Positions 23,406-35,300 of a stretch of DNA of 64,000 nucleotides are shown here, in pieces. The stretch is taken from NCBI GenBank assembly GCA_022478985.1, contig JAKSZP010013310.1:1-64000 (forward strand), written 5' to 3'. The translations under genes and the position numbers were made by a program. A model generated the notes under the pieces. The model worked only from the letters and a program-made list of their open reading frames with translations. It was not told where the DNA came from and searched no databases. Each line of letters starts with the position of its first letter. The first letter of the stretch is position 1. The stretch is from Massospora cicadina. Taxonomy: Eukaryota > Entomophthoromycota > Entomophthoromycetes > Entomophthorales > Entomophthoraceae.

Positions 23406-24609
23406 ATTTTACAGCCTAAATTTAATTAATTTTAATAACTTGGCATAGCTAATAAAATGTCTTATTTTGCATGATATAAGCAATATAGATAGTATTTCTA
23501 TAGTTTTAATAAATTCGATTTGCATTTTTTCACATTTTGTACTAATATGATGATTTTATATATTAATCTTTTTCATAATCTAGATTTTCTTTGACTTGAC
23601 TGCTTTTTAAATATAGCAATTGACCTTTCAAGTTACTAAACAAGATCCACTACCTTTTGTTAATTTCTGTTATTAGTATAGTTTAACCCAATTCTATCAA
23701 TATACTCTAATAGATATATATTTTTACCTGATAGTTCGTTGTTATACCATCAACTGAGAATTATGTTGAAGAATATAACCATCTATAAATCACTAGGTTA
23801 AAGAGTTTTCTTGTTTATCTTTACATTAGCCTTCTTTCAATATTGTCAGGCAATTAATTATCTTTGATACATAAAGCTTTGCATAATGTTATTAAATAAT
23901 CTATTTATAGTTTTTAATAAATAACTTTATTATATCTGACTTTTTAATCTTTATGATAATTAATGTTTGTTTGAGGCAAGCCAACCAAGGGACGGAAAAA
24001 CCCAATATAACTTAATCTAGGTCATTGTCATGATAATTTAATGTTCTCATTTAATTGCTTTTTATATTAAGTATATATATTATTGAAATGTACGGATGCC
24101 TAGTTAGTAAACATATCCAACTACCATTCTAAAAGCAGGTTTGAGCTTTGCTTTCATATTGCGTAGGGGTGCTAAGCCTGGGCCTCAGATTGACTGAAAA
24201 TAAGCAAGAAATACTTAAAGCATACTATTATGACAGAAAGTACATTAAGATAAAGCTATAATTATGACTGGAATTACTTTAATATTGATAGAGCATAGCA
24301 TGATGGGGTTTATGCTAATTATCTTGCTGCCAGCATTTCCTTTTAGATTTGTTACATATAATTCTAAGTTAGCCTATTCTTAGTAAAATAATTTATTGTA
24401 ATATAAGATTTTTATATACTTATGGCAGGCTAAACAAAGTAGTGATTTTTTTCTAGTAAAATATAACTTGTATCATAGTGTAGTTTATCTTATAGCTTTT
24501 TAAACAAAAATAGCAACATAATAGGATTAAACTGTGATAAAATTGTGATACTATTTAGGTATAGATATATATGTATTATGAAAATAATCGTGATATCTAT
24601 TAATACTTA

Positions 24610-24745
24610 CTTTACCTATGGCTATAGTTTTTAGGATTAAGCTGCGCACCAACGCCCAAACTGAGATACCAAATACCAATGCGGTCCAAGGTGTACTTGG
24701 TCTATCTGAATGCCACGCATAGAGGATTTTCTAGGATTTACACTC
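24610..24745 (-). other. Candidate exon, possible membrane segment
   Basis: On the minus strand an acceptor-like ATCCTAG is followed by an open frame with HSDRPSTPWTALVFGISVWA, which contains a hydrophobic stretch long enough to span a membrane. It is followed by a donor-like GGTAAAGTAAG. Base composition here is less AT-rich than its surroundings. The plus strand is also open across the same bases, so the strand is uncertain and no family is recognised. Confidence 0.3.
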
Positions 24746-25459
24746 CTTTCCTTTTGTTCCCTTTGTTGGTGCAGTACATTTGTCCTTAGTTCAAACCATA
24801 TCAAATAAAATATAATTCTAATAAAAAAATTGTATTACTAAATACAAATTAAATATTATTCAAGGTTTATGTAAACTATAAGCAACACTTTCAAGTAGCT
24901 AGCAATTTTCTCCTTGTAATACATAGTTTAGGAACCTTAGATTGCAATATCTAATTTGTATACATCAAAACTACTACATGTAAAAATCAATTAGTTCTGC
25001 ATATAGTTAATTATTATAAATACAATGATGTATAGTATAGGTTTTATGTACAAACAGAACAAAAATGCCATTGTATATATAGAACAACTTAGATAAACTT
25101 TAGTTAAATATAGTTATTAGCATATTATTATTTTATTGCTAGTGTATATCAAAAAAGACTAAAAGACAGAAACTTGTATATAAGGTAAAGTAGTAAAAAG
25201 TCAATTAGCTATCATTTATCTAGCTACTTATAAATTTGTTCAATTTAATGTATATATAAAACTTTTATAAATATATACTTAGTTTTATATTACTTTATTA
25301 TTAAGATGATAGTTTTTCTGTACTTTTATAAAAGTCTTACTATTTTTATTATCCTTGCTTTAAAGATGGGTAGTTAAGTTTTAATTTATAAAATAGCAGC
25401 ATAAAATATAGAAAACTTAAAAATGAATATAATTGATGCTTTAATTAATGAAGGGTGCT

Positions 25460-26019
25460 TATAAAATCAGTATAACCATTAAAGATACAAAATAAGGGTT
25501 TTTTGCACAGGGTCGACCTACTGAGCAATTGGAATGATGATATGAAGATCATCAGCTCCTTGGAGCACACTTAAAATAATAAATGAAACAAAAGGGAGCA
25601 ATATCCCTGAAAACACTCCTTTTAAAATAAATAATCTGAGCAATCCTTCCTAGTCCTCTTACTCTTTCTACTATAAACCACCTCCCTCTCTCAACTGCCC
25701 ATCTCACTTATATACAGCGGCTTTGAACAATACCACTCTCATAGCTTGGACTATTCTATTCCACTGATTCTCCTTGATTTAAGCTTGTTATTCTTTTAGC
25801 TCTCTATCACCCTAACTATAATTGATTTAATTTATATTCATTGAATGTTGACATCACCTTATCACCTTATTTGGAAATAATCTAATAACTCATTATATCC
25901 CAATATTGCCTCATCTTGAGGCACTCAAATAATTGAACCCAATGTCTTGTTTGGCAGATTCTTTCCAATCCACCCTATTGATTCTCAGCTTATCATCCAG
26001 TCATATTGGAATCATAATA
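25460..26019 (-). repeat. 3' LTR of element G
   Basis: Aligned end to end with 30947-31509. The terminal TG is TA here (minus strand TATTATGATT), and a few bases at the other end are missing. The adjoining polypurine tract reads CAAGAAGGGTGTAA on the minus strand. Confidence 0.9.
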
Positions 26020-26039
26020 TTACACCCTTCTTGACTGGA

Positions 26040-27290
26040 AGATAAGGCTCCTATTACTTATATGGTTGAGAGAACTTTGCATGCACTCAGTTAATGATCT
26101 GGTCACTTTTGGGGTCCTTGATGATATAAGCATCAACCCCACTTTTATCTATAACTTCAAACATGCCAATCCAGATGTTGGCCAGCTTGTGTTTCTGAAC
26201 AAACCCATGCTGGTCATGAAACAAAACCATATCTCCATCTTGGATTTGAGAAAGGCCACTATGCCATACTTTATCAGCTTCCTGGGCCTTAATCTTCTTT
26301 GCTAAACTGCATAAGTAGGCTTCAGTTTGCAGTTTGATCACCATGTCCACTAAGTTAGTCAAATACTGATGAGGATTCATTATGCTGGTATCCTCTATAC
26401 AGGAATAGAGCAGTGCCAGAAGTGCAGGGTGCCATCCATACAATAGTTGGAAAGGACATTTCCCTATAGTGGAATGATAGCTAATGTTGTAAGCAAAGAT
26501 GGCAGTGAAAAAGAGAGAGGTTTAATCAGAAGGTCAATCCATCACCAATTGCTGAAGTATGTTCACCAAGGTACTATTAGCTCACTCAATCATTTCATTA
26601 GATTCAGGGTGATAGGGGATTGTCAGAACCCCATGGATGCCCATCATTTGTTGATCTTAGGTAAGATGTTGAAGTTGAAGTTTGTTCTGTTGTCAGTAAG
26701 GATGAACTGGGGACAACTATGTTACTGAATTATACATTCCATAACAAACTTAGCCACTGTTAGCACCCCCAAATTGCTTATTGGTTACACCTCAACCCAC
26801 CTGGTCAAGTGGTCAATTGCTACCAGGATGTAATTGGACCAGTTTGCCCCTGTTGGAAGGGGACCCACAACATCAATTGAAATGGTGTGTGAGGCAAAGT
26901 GCAGCTTCACTAACTGGTATTAAGTCTTTTGGCAAAATGGTTTTTCTACCTGACATTGATGGCATCAGAAAATTGTCTCAAGCACTTTGAAGTTCATGCT
27001 TTCCCAATAGAACCTTAGTCATAGTAATTCCATAGTCTTACATACTCCATCATGTCCAACTGCTTGATGTGTGCTCATAATAATAGTTGGGTGGGTGGAA
27101 GGTCTTGGGATATTCATGGTAGTGTCCCTATCTGCTTATACAATTCCCCATTTTTCTGGAATGTATTGGCCCTTATTCCATCCAATACCTTGATGACTGG
27201 GGGCAGTTCATCATCATACTTGCCGCTAAGCATCTATCAAACATTTCATCACTCAGATCTGCCATAACTGCAATCATGGGTAATCTCAAA
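26040..27290 (-). pseudogene. Integrase of element G (degraded)
   Basis: The 118-codon frame at 26087-26443 holds the integrase C-terminal region: a YGWHPALLALLYS block, a SLAKKIKAQEAD helix, and GDMVLFHDQHGF before WIGMFEVIDK, the GPY/F-like module of this lineage. The catalytic core lies at about 26450-27000 in broken frames. It closely parallels element A at 54923-55360. It follows RNase H and precedes the polypurine tract. Confidence 0.8.
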
Positions 27291-27690
27291 AAACAATCAG
27301 CATTCTGGTGTTTTGCTACAGGTCAGTGAAGAATTTTGGAATTGTACACCTGCAATTTAAAAGCTCATCAGGCCAGAATCCCTTCTGGCTCTTTAAGATT
27401 TTGTAACCAGTGTAGTGAGGCATGATCCATTACAACTTTGAATTTCACCCCATGCAAATACACACAAAATTTCTTATATGCATAGATCACCACTAAGCAT
27501 TCCCACTTGGTCATGGTATAATTGTGCTCATGGCTGTTCAAGCTATGACTGCAGTATGCTATGAGATGCTCTTCTCTTCCTCATCTTTTTGGGATAAGAC
27601 TGCCCCCACAGCAGAGAGGGATGCATCCATCTGAACAATAAACTCTTTTTCAAAATTGGGATAGCATAACACTGGTGCACTGATCAGCGC
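27290..27690 (-). pseudogene. RNase H of element G
   Basis: Minus-strand fragments carry the VQMDASLSAVGAV-like start (about 27600-27650), a block with the YTMTKWECLVVIYA pattern (about 27470-27530) and HASLHWLQNL near 27400-27430. Several stops interrupt it. It joins the RT thumb at 27694-27924, which shows SKRNIQVFLGMVGYYWHFIP. Confidence 0.75.
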
Positions 27691-27693
27691 TTT

Positions 27694-28520
27694 TCAAAGC
27701 ATATCAAAAGCACGTTGCTGACATTCCATCCATTCAAAAATGGTGTACTTCCTTAATAGCTCAAATAGTGGACCCCCAATAGAGCTGAAGTTAGGGATGA
27801 AGTGCCAGTAATAGCCAACCATTCCCAAGAATACCTGTATATTCCGCTTGCTGTTGGGCGGAGTCATTTTTTGAACAGCTTCCACCTTGGCTGGTTGAGG
27901 TTCTAGACCCATGGCATCAACCACAAACCCTAGGTACTCCAGCTGGTCCTTAAAGAAATGGCATTTCTGAGGTTTTATCTTGATGTTGGCCTCAGTGAGC
28001 TAGCAGAATACAGCTTCTAAATGGTCAAGGCGTTCAGAAAAGGTTTGGGAGAAAACATTAATGTCATCAAGGTATACAAGGATGCATGACAGCTTTAGGT
28101 CCCCAAGAATAGTGTCCATCGCCTGTTAAAATGTAGCCAGGATGTCATATAGCCCTTGCGGCATCTATGCTGGTTGAAAAAGATCTTTGGATGTGATTAT
28201 GACGCATTTCTCCTGTTCCATCACTGGCAACTCAATTTGCCAGTAGCCTGAGATCAGGTCCATTGCTGGAAAAAATGAGCTCCCCCTAGCCAATCCAAAG
28301 CATTGTCAATCCATGATAAGGGATATGAGTCTTTTTTTGGTGATGCTGTTGATCTTTCAGTAGTCAATTACTACACGGTTAGTACCATCCTTCTTTTTTA
28401 CAATAAGAACGGGAGAAGCCCATGGGCTGTTCAATGGTTTAAACATCCCTTGCTCTAATAGCTTGTCCATCTCCTCAGTTACTACTTCTTCTGCCATCCT
28501 TGATCAGCAGATTGGCCTTG
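27694..28520 (-). pseudogene. Reverse transcriptase of element G
   Basis: The minus strand shows [13 protein letters not shown] near 28380-28420, broken middle blocks, and VYLDDINVFSQTF with the catalytic YLDD intact at 28063-28074. The RT thumb follows at 27694-27924. In-frame stops and at least one frameshift separate these parts. It is collinear with element A at about 53030-53770, where the same box is YLND. Confidence 0.85.
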
Positions 28521-28576
28521 ACTGGATGGGAGGATGATCTCCAGTGTCCAGCCTATGAACTACCCCCGCGTTCATC

Positions 28577-29540
28577 CTAAATCATGGTCATTAACGGCAA
28601 AAATCTCTTTATAATTTGAAATAAAGTGATTTCCCAATCCTTCTGTGGTTCTGACAACCCCATTAATTCATTGTGAGATACAACTGCCATTACACTGAGC
28701 TTTGGTTCAAGAGGCAGACCAAATTCCTTCAGCAACCCAAACTCATGAACCAAAAGAACCTCCTTAACAGGGATTGAGTGCAAATATGCCACTATTTAGT
28801 GGTGGCGGATTTGAAGTGGTGCCATTTGTAGATTTGCGAGCAAAAATATGATCTCCTCCTGCCCTGGTAATATAATGCCTGGGGTCACGTGGGGCTCAAA
28901 CTATGATTGTTGATATGGCCCAATAACCTCCCCATAGAGTTTGTCTGAAACTTCTATCACCAAGTTGGTGTTTACTATAAATTGATGCCCAGATGGAATA
29001 GATATAGGTCCAGCAGCTCTGAGCGGCAGCCCTTGATATTCATAAATCTGTTGAGAAAGGTACCAGGTTTTGCTCTTTAACTGATGGTAGCGCACTGGGA
29101 TTACTCCATTGCTATAAGGTAGATTGATATTCCCCATGTGCACTGAAATATTTGGCACTCCGCTAGAGGTGAAGTGAATTGGAATTGCTGATCCAATATT
29201 TCAAAAAGTCTCATCTGTCATATCAATTACAGCCCCATAGTGTCACAAGAAGGCAGTTCCTATCAGCAGATCATAATTGCTATCTGGTAACACTATAGCT
29301 GGGGCTACCACAACAATAGAACCAAACTGCAACGGAAGTGCACTGTATACTCCCTCAATGATCATCTTGTCTGCTCCAGCAGTTCTATATACCACCTGGT
29401 GGTCCATGTCCGGTTTTAATGACAACCTGGCCACCAACTTTGTGGAGACTATTTTGATTGGGGCACTGGTATCTATGATGTCACAGACTTAGGTTTTAGC
29501 TACAACTGGGTCACAGTAAGTGCACTGGAGTAAGATGCTT
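28577..29540 (-). pseudogene. Protease and linker of element G
   Basis: Near 29465-29473 the active site reads IIDTSAPIKIVS, so the Gly of D-T-G is Ser. The segment 29243-29437 carries VYRTAGADKMIIEGVYS and YDLLIGTAFL, the second half of a Gypsy retropepsin. The open piece at 28901-29158 is the conserved linker to RT (HQLKSKTWYLSQQIYEYQG), also seen in element A at 52330-52560. Confidence 0.8.
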
Positions 29541-29541
29541 C

Positions 29542-30930
29542 TCAACTGTTTATAACATGGACATTTATGGAGTCTCTGTTTCTGAGGAAACATGCAATCC
29601 CCTCACCAATTCTGGGGTATTGTTTGATAATAGTGTTGACTGGAAGAGCGACGCTTACCGCTTGCAAGAAAGGTGCATCAGAGGAGGGGTCTAACTTTTC
29701 AGTGGAAACTTGGTCAAAAATTTGACAAGCATATGGCTCAACCTGCATCTGCAACCCCTCTCCCACCATAGCCACACACTGCACTTGTGTCAAAATATTC
29801 ACCCGCCAACTGGCTGCTGATATAATACTGACTCATTGTGCAAGGGAGCTTCCGCTGAATATTCTAAATGGGTTTAGGTGTGACGTTTGGGTTTGGTATA
29901 GCAGAGTTAGAGAGTCTCATCTCTGCTCTGTTCTGACTTTTCCCTGGCAGTACTGTTCTGACTATATGCAAGAGACCTGTTGATTGGGGCACCACCATGC
30001 CATATGCCCCTGTCAACTGCATTTGAAACAGCTGAACCCATAGGGGTCCACATCCTTAATTAATGTGAAACAAGCCATGTCGAGAGTTTGGCTGAAAGTA
30101 ATAAGTGGAAACAGGTTTAGGGTGATAGTTGGGCCAGTGTTGATAAGCAGGTATGAGGCAGACATTTAACTGCTGTGGGTAACTTGGTGGAATCTGAAAT
30201 GGACAGACAAAGTTACCCAATTAAATTGATTTGGCGGTGGTAGCAGAAGGATTCTGCTCTGTATTAGGTGGAGGGAAGTTGGCTGATATATGGTGCAAAA
30301 ACTGAACAATTTTAAGCAAAGGTACATCTTCATCCAACATTGGGGTCATAACATTATATAGCTCACAGTATGGATTCACAGCAGAAGACATTGCAATACA
30401 CACATCAGATTTAGATAAAATTCTGGCCCCAATTAACATGTGAGCCTCCACCGTAAATCACTCAGCAAACAAGGTGAGGGTCTCATTACGCTGAAACCCA
30501 ATGGTCAAAAAATTGGCCTTCTTCTGTGACATCTTCGCAGTTCCGCCAAACAACCATATCACCATCTCTTTGACTTCTTGGTATGTAATGGAACTGCCTA
30601 AAAGGTAACAAATGGCTTTATCAGCACTTTTGATATCCAAGTTAGAAATCAACAGTTTTGCTTTATGTTGCTCTGAGACTACTTCCATCACAATTTCAAA
30701 TCGCTTAAAGAACCCATGAATATTCTCTTCATGATCAAATGGAGGCAGTTTGTCACTGCAAATCTCCTGGAGCAGCTCATCTTGTTTTTTAAGCACAGCG
30801 TCCAACGCAAATTTCAGATCTGCATAGGCAACTGGCCCATTGTGTTGTGTAGAATTTTTATCAAGACAACCAGGATGCAGCGTAGCTGGCAACTGAGTTT
30901 TTATCATGTTATAATTGATCAATGGGCCCT
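29542..30930 (-). pseudogene. Gag of element G
   Basis: The minus-strand frame at 30458-31060 begins inside the LTR and continues into gag (the gag-matching part lies below 30930). It shows HGFFKRFEIVMEVVSEQHKA, then LDIKSADKAICYLLGS and LFGGTAKMSQKKANFL, the capsid domain shared with element A (50637-50880). The piece at 30221-30451 continues it (HMLIGARILSKSDVCIAMSS). Further segments run to about 29542. Stops break the frame. Confidence 0.8.
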
Positions 30931-30945
30931 CTGTAGTGAGCACCA
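30931..30945 (-). other. Primer-binding site of element G
   Basis: The minus strand reads TGGTGCTCACTACAG one base inside the 5' LTR, identical to the site in C and H. Confidence 0.85.
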
Positions 30946-30946
30946 C

Positions 30947-31509
30947 TGTTGTAAAATCAGCAGAATCATTTAAGATATGCCATAAGGGTTTTTTGCATAG
31001 GGTTGACCCACTGAGCAATTGTAACAATGATATGAAGATCATCAGCCTCTTGGAGCACACTTAAAATAAGAAATATAATTAAAGGGAACGATATCCCTGA
31101 AAACACTTTTTTTATTGTACATAATATGAGCAGATCCTTCCTAGTCCGCTTACTCTTTCTACTATAAACCACCTCCCTCTCTCAATTGTCCATCTCGCTT
31201 ATATACAGCAGTTATGGACAATAACGCTCCCATATCTTGGACTATTCTGTTCCACTGATTCTCCTTGATTTCAGCTTGTTATTCTTTTAGCTCTCTATCA
31301 CCTAATTTTAGGCAATATAATTCATATTCATCAAATGTTAATATCACCTTATCACCTTATTTGGAAATAATCTAATAACTCATTATATCCCAATATTGCC
31401 TCATCTCAGGGCACTCAAATGATTGAACCCAATGTCATGCTCAGTGGATTCTTTCCAATATGCCCTATTGATTCCCAGCTTATCATCCAGTTTTGTCAGA
31501 ATTGCAACA
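30947..31509 (-). repeat. 5' LTR of element G
   Basis: On the minus strand it starts TGTTGCAATTCTGAC and ends TTTTACAACA. It is the partner of 25460-26019. The GTGCT duplication follows at 31510-31514. Confidence 0.92.
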
Positions 31510-31514
31510 GTGCT

Positions 31515-32352
31515 TTATTGTTTAAACAGCAAAACAATAAAAATTACGAATATTTTTTAGATATAGGTGTAAAAGCTATATTTTTTATAGCATCTATTCC
31601 TACATAATAGACTCTATCTAATAAGCCTTTTTTCAAGCTTTCCAAAGGTTATTTCACTAATTTTATTATTCATAACAAATAGCTATTAGTACCTTATTTT
31701 AGTGAATTAAACCCAAACTTATACATCTGCCCTAATACTAATTTTGGCCTGATATTTTTAATTAACTACAAATATCTTATAAAGATGTCTAATGTCAAAA
31801 AATTTAACATATACTTTCAGTGATGAACTTTCACAGAAAATTAATTAAAATTGCCAAGGATGCTACTAGAAAGTTTTAAAAACACTATGATTCTTTTTAA
31901 GGTCATGGATAGAAAATGTGCTTTAACCCTGACTATAAACAGGATACTAAACCTTCTAAAACCACCAAAAACCACACTATAATCTCTTTAAGACCTCAGG
32001 ACCATTAAGTATGAGGTTTACCAAGTTTTTTTTCAAGTTTAAAGTATCCCTTTTTAATAATTTTTTTTCCTCTTTACTGGAATATTAAACAACAACTGGA
32101 CCTTGAGATTTACACATATTAATTATGAATGTTTAAAAATCTCTTGCTATCCAAGTGCTATTGTGAAAGCCCCAATTTAAACTTTTTGCATATTTATTCT
32201 AAAAGTAACATTTAGTTTTTTATATTAGCTGATTTAACTTCTTTGCAATGACTTATGTGTTTAAATTTTTGGACAGTTATGTCAATTGTATTCATCCAAG
32301 TAAGATTTTTCTATATATTTGCAACAACATGGAACAAATATTAACTTATGAG
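31515..32352. other. AT-rich spacer, nothing recognised
   Basis: No open frame of note, no repeat shared with the rest of the window and no RNA gene could be seen. Confidence 0.5.
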
Positions 32353-32357
32353 CTCAG

Positions 32358-32760
32358 TGTAATGGGTTGAAGCCACACATATCAGATCAAAGCTTTTAGA
32401 GGTTGGAAAAGCTAAAAGTGCTAAATCTTGAGCTAGACTGAGGTGTATATTTGAAGTTAAAACAGACAAAAGGATGACAAAACTGATAGAATTTCAAATC
32501 AGGTTTTCTTAAGATTAAGGGAGGTTTTTATACCGCAGGTCAGCAAAATTGTATGAATGAGGGTAAATGAGCCTAAGGTTGGCTATATTTCCTGCTGCAC
32601 CATCTGATCAAAAACTGTTGATCTTATAGACAATAAGACATATTTAAAAGGTGTAACCTTACACCAACAGGAGTTCTACCAATTTCTGGTAAGGTAGGTA
32701 CTCAAGGTCAAGTTTCACTTTAGGATAAAAATTTACAATTTGGAATTCTGAATTGTGAAA
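32358..32760. repeat. First LTR of the TRIM-like element, uninterrupted
   Basis: It contains AGGTT at 32501-32505, the empty target of element H, which sits at the matching place in the second LTR. It also lacks the SINE found at 41828-41965. Confidence 0.75.
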
Positions 32761-33650
32761 TCATTCACCCACAAGATGGATGCATTGCCATGCAGCAGCA
32801 GAGGTGAGAGGATGGAGAACGGTTGGCACAGTGCACGGGACTACTCATAGATACTTAGCCCAGGGACCCATGGTATGTCAGAGCCCAAAAACTGGCCATT
32901 TTGACACAAAAAATATGGGAATGCCTTTTAATGACAAAAGGATTTGGCATATAAGAAAAGTGAAAGGCACAGCAGAAGGGGACGCTTTGGGGGGCACCAA
33001 AGGGAGGATAGCGTTATGGGTGCATGTGACCTAACTGGGGACAGGATTAGAGGTGGGATCATGAAAGAAACACTGGTGACATGTGAATCTTGGACCTGGT
33101 ATATTGGCAGGGCAGTAACATGATCTTGAAATAATGCAACAGGCTGAAGCCCATTAAATTGGCTCAAACCTTTTAAAGATCAGCAAAGACAAAAGTTCAA
33201 AATCTCAAGTTAGATCAAGTTGTTTATTTCAAAGTAAAATATTAATGAAAAAATGGCCTAAAATGGTTGATTTAAAGATGGGGTTTGTTAAAACCTTGGA
33301 GCCTTTAGTGAAGCTATTGAGCGCTAATTGATAAAGTTCAGAATTTTTTTTCCACTTTTCTAATAATACTTGCTTTGGTTTCCTTGTTCTACTGCAAAGG
33401 TTCCTTGTATGTATGTTGTTCAATTTGTTGATAATAATAGATTATAATGGGCAGTAGTAGTATGAAGATACTACTATAGTTGATCTTATAATAGCCAATA
33501 TAGTATTTAGGGCTAATGCCAACATGGTTGTTGTCCTAATCTTGAATTTGTCTGGGATTGAAGGGATTCTTCCCTATTCCGTCTTTTAGAACTTAACCTA
33601 GGATAAGTTTCAAAGGTTCTTCCCCTTTTTTCATGAAGAGTCTCTGAAGA

Positions 33651-33674
33651 GGGGACCATCTAGTACTAAAAAAA
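33651..33674 (+). mobile_element. Ultra-short retroposed tail (24 nt)
   Basis: Only GGGGACCATCTAGTACTA plus A-rich end was inserted. Perfect 14-bp duplications AGAGTCTCTGAAGA flank it (33637-33650 and 33675-33688). The 5' LTR of the same element at about 40900-40920 has a single copy of this site, so the insertion came after H arrived. Confidence 0.9.
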
Positions 33675-34300
33675 AGAGTCTCTGAAGATTAACAATATAG
33701 ACAAAGGATCTTCTTGTCCTTCTAACTCTAACAACAAAAGTAAAAGTCCTAAATTATAAAACTTTATTGACAATTATATATCTGAAACTGATCTGATCTG
33801 ATTAACATATAAAACCAAGTGGAATTTATAGTGTATTTGGCGCACAACTCTTCAGTTAGTGCCCCAATTGGAAACAGCGGCCATTGCCAATGAATTAACC
33901 CTCCAGGGTTGCTTGAAAAAATGATCTTCCATATCAAAATGATTTGGGTTCTCTCTTAATTGACTGTGATCTCATCTGAGTTGAACCAAAAAACGAATCC
34001 CAAGTCTTTGCTCAACTCCCATCAAATTACCCTTATTTGGTAATAGCCTGCTTAAGTAATAGGACCCTTATACATAAACAGCATATTATTATCCAGAAAA
34101 GGTTAACTTGAAAGTTGCTCTATCACAGGTGGCATTACTCGACAGCAACTCATAAACCCTTTAGTTGATTGGCACCTAAACATAATTTATTTCTACAAGT
34201 CAATTAAGTTATTAATAATATAATCAACGCCATATTAGCTTGTTTATTTTTGGGGATCATCCTCAATGAAACACTCATAGTTATGAATAATAGTAATCCA

Positions 34301-34322
34301 TGGGACCATTTAGTACTAAAAA
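34301..34322 (+). mobile_element. Ultra-short retroposed tail (22 nt)
   Basis: TGGGACCATTTAGTACTA plus A-rich end lies between perfect 15-bp copies of AATAATAGTAATCCA (34286-34300 and 34323-34337). The matching place in the 5' LTR (about 41505-41535) is empty. Confidence 0.9.
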
Positions 34323-34493
34323 AATAATAGTAATCCAGCAGATCAATAAATTTTTTCTGATAATAACCCTCTGAACAACGTTTTTGTATATGTAATTGAT
34401 ATCTCCAACATCCACTAGTGGGATGAATTACCTTCTGGACCAGCAGATTAATTATAATTGATGAAGCTGGGTAATTTGGGAAAAATCCCAACA

Positions 34494-35300
34494 CATCTCC
34501 CCATTTGACCGGACTATCCAGTGATGAAGATTTTCTGAGGGGCATACGCCACATTAATTATGACTGAGTTCACCAGCATGATTTAAATTTGGAGCTCTCT
34601 TGGTCCATCTCCATTCCTTACTTGATGCGCCTTGGTTTAGTACCTCTTCTTTTAACGTTTCTGTTTCATATCTTTCTTGCTGATGCCTCTGCAGAGCGCA
34701 GTTCTCATGGTCACATGTTGTGCCAGCCTAGTTTGGGTGTTCTTGCCAATAAAAAAGTATGGAAAGCCTAATTTTCTCCTAGGTTGGGGTTATATAACAC
34801 TTTGTCAGTTAAAAAACTTTTAAGTGATTTCTCTGTTACCTTGTTACCTGTATTCCCCCAGGCTGGGCTTCATTTATTAAGGGACTACTACCAGCAAATC
34901 CAGTTTTAACCCATCCTGATTCTGCCAATGCGTTTGCTTCTTTTAGCGCCTCAGGACTACTCACAGTGGACCCAGTTTTACCCAAGTTGGTTCTACTGAT
35001 AACATAAGGGCACATCACCAGGTACTTTTCTAGTAGAAAATAAAAATTGAAATTTAATATTTTTTGTGTATTTTCATATTTTAGTTATTTTTTCTTAATA
35101 ATTTTTATCTTATATTATTTTCTAGTATTTTTTCCTTATATTTTTTTTGCAATGCGACTTACCTATCATTAAGTTAAAAGGTCCATCTTTTAGTTTCCCC
35201 TACTCTGGTTCACTAATTCCTTTTTGAACTTACCTAGCTATTGTTGTTCAGAGGCTTATATTTAAGACTTAACCACCTATCATGGTTTAGCGGCCCTCAC
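34494..35300 (-). other. 3' non-coding or Pol C-terminal region of element H
   Basis: Between integrase and the polypurine tract lies about 0.8 kb without a recognised domain. Open pieces occur at 34836-35018 (minus, 60 codons) and at the LTR edge, but neither carries a chromodomain or another motif. Confidence 0.45.

Larger units (their letters stand above)
22401..25454. other. AT-rich intergenic stretch with weak candidates
   Basis: Very AT-rich sequence without transposon domains. It holds a degenerate SINE (23287-23405), another possible tRNA-like head near 24095-24180 (a B-box-like GGTTTGAGCTTT) and one candidate exon (24610-24745). Otherwise I see nothing in it. It ends at the GTGCT duplication of element G. 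Confidence 0.4.
25460..31509 (-). mobile_element. Complete Ty3/Gypsy element G (about 6.05 kb)
   Basis: LTRs at 25460-26019 and 30947-31509 bound gag, protease, RT, RNase H and integrase on the minus strand. Perfect GTGCT duplications flank it (25455-25459 and 31510-31514). It belongs to the same lineage as A: gag, protease and LTR ends align with A by eye, but far more divergently than A2 does. YLDD is intact, while the protease triad reads D-T-S. Stops and frameshifts disable every domain. Confidence 0.93.
33286..34493 (-). repeat. 3' LTR of element H (carries two short insertions)
   Basis: The minus-strand start is TGTTGGGATT and the end is GTTTTAACA. It is longer than its partner mainly because of insertions at 33651-33674 and 34301-34322 with their target duplications. 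The adjoining polypurine tract is AAATGGGGAGATG (minus). Confidence 0.9.

Noticed and set aside
32780..33034. Plus-strand 84-codon frame inside the TRIM-like element
   Set aside because: No domain, no counterpart elsewhere, and such elements are normally non-coding.
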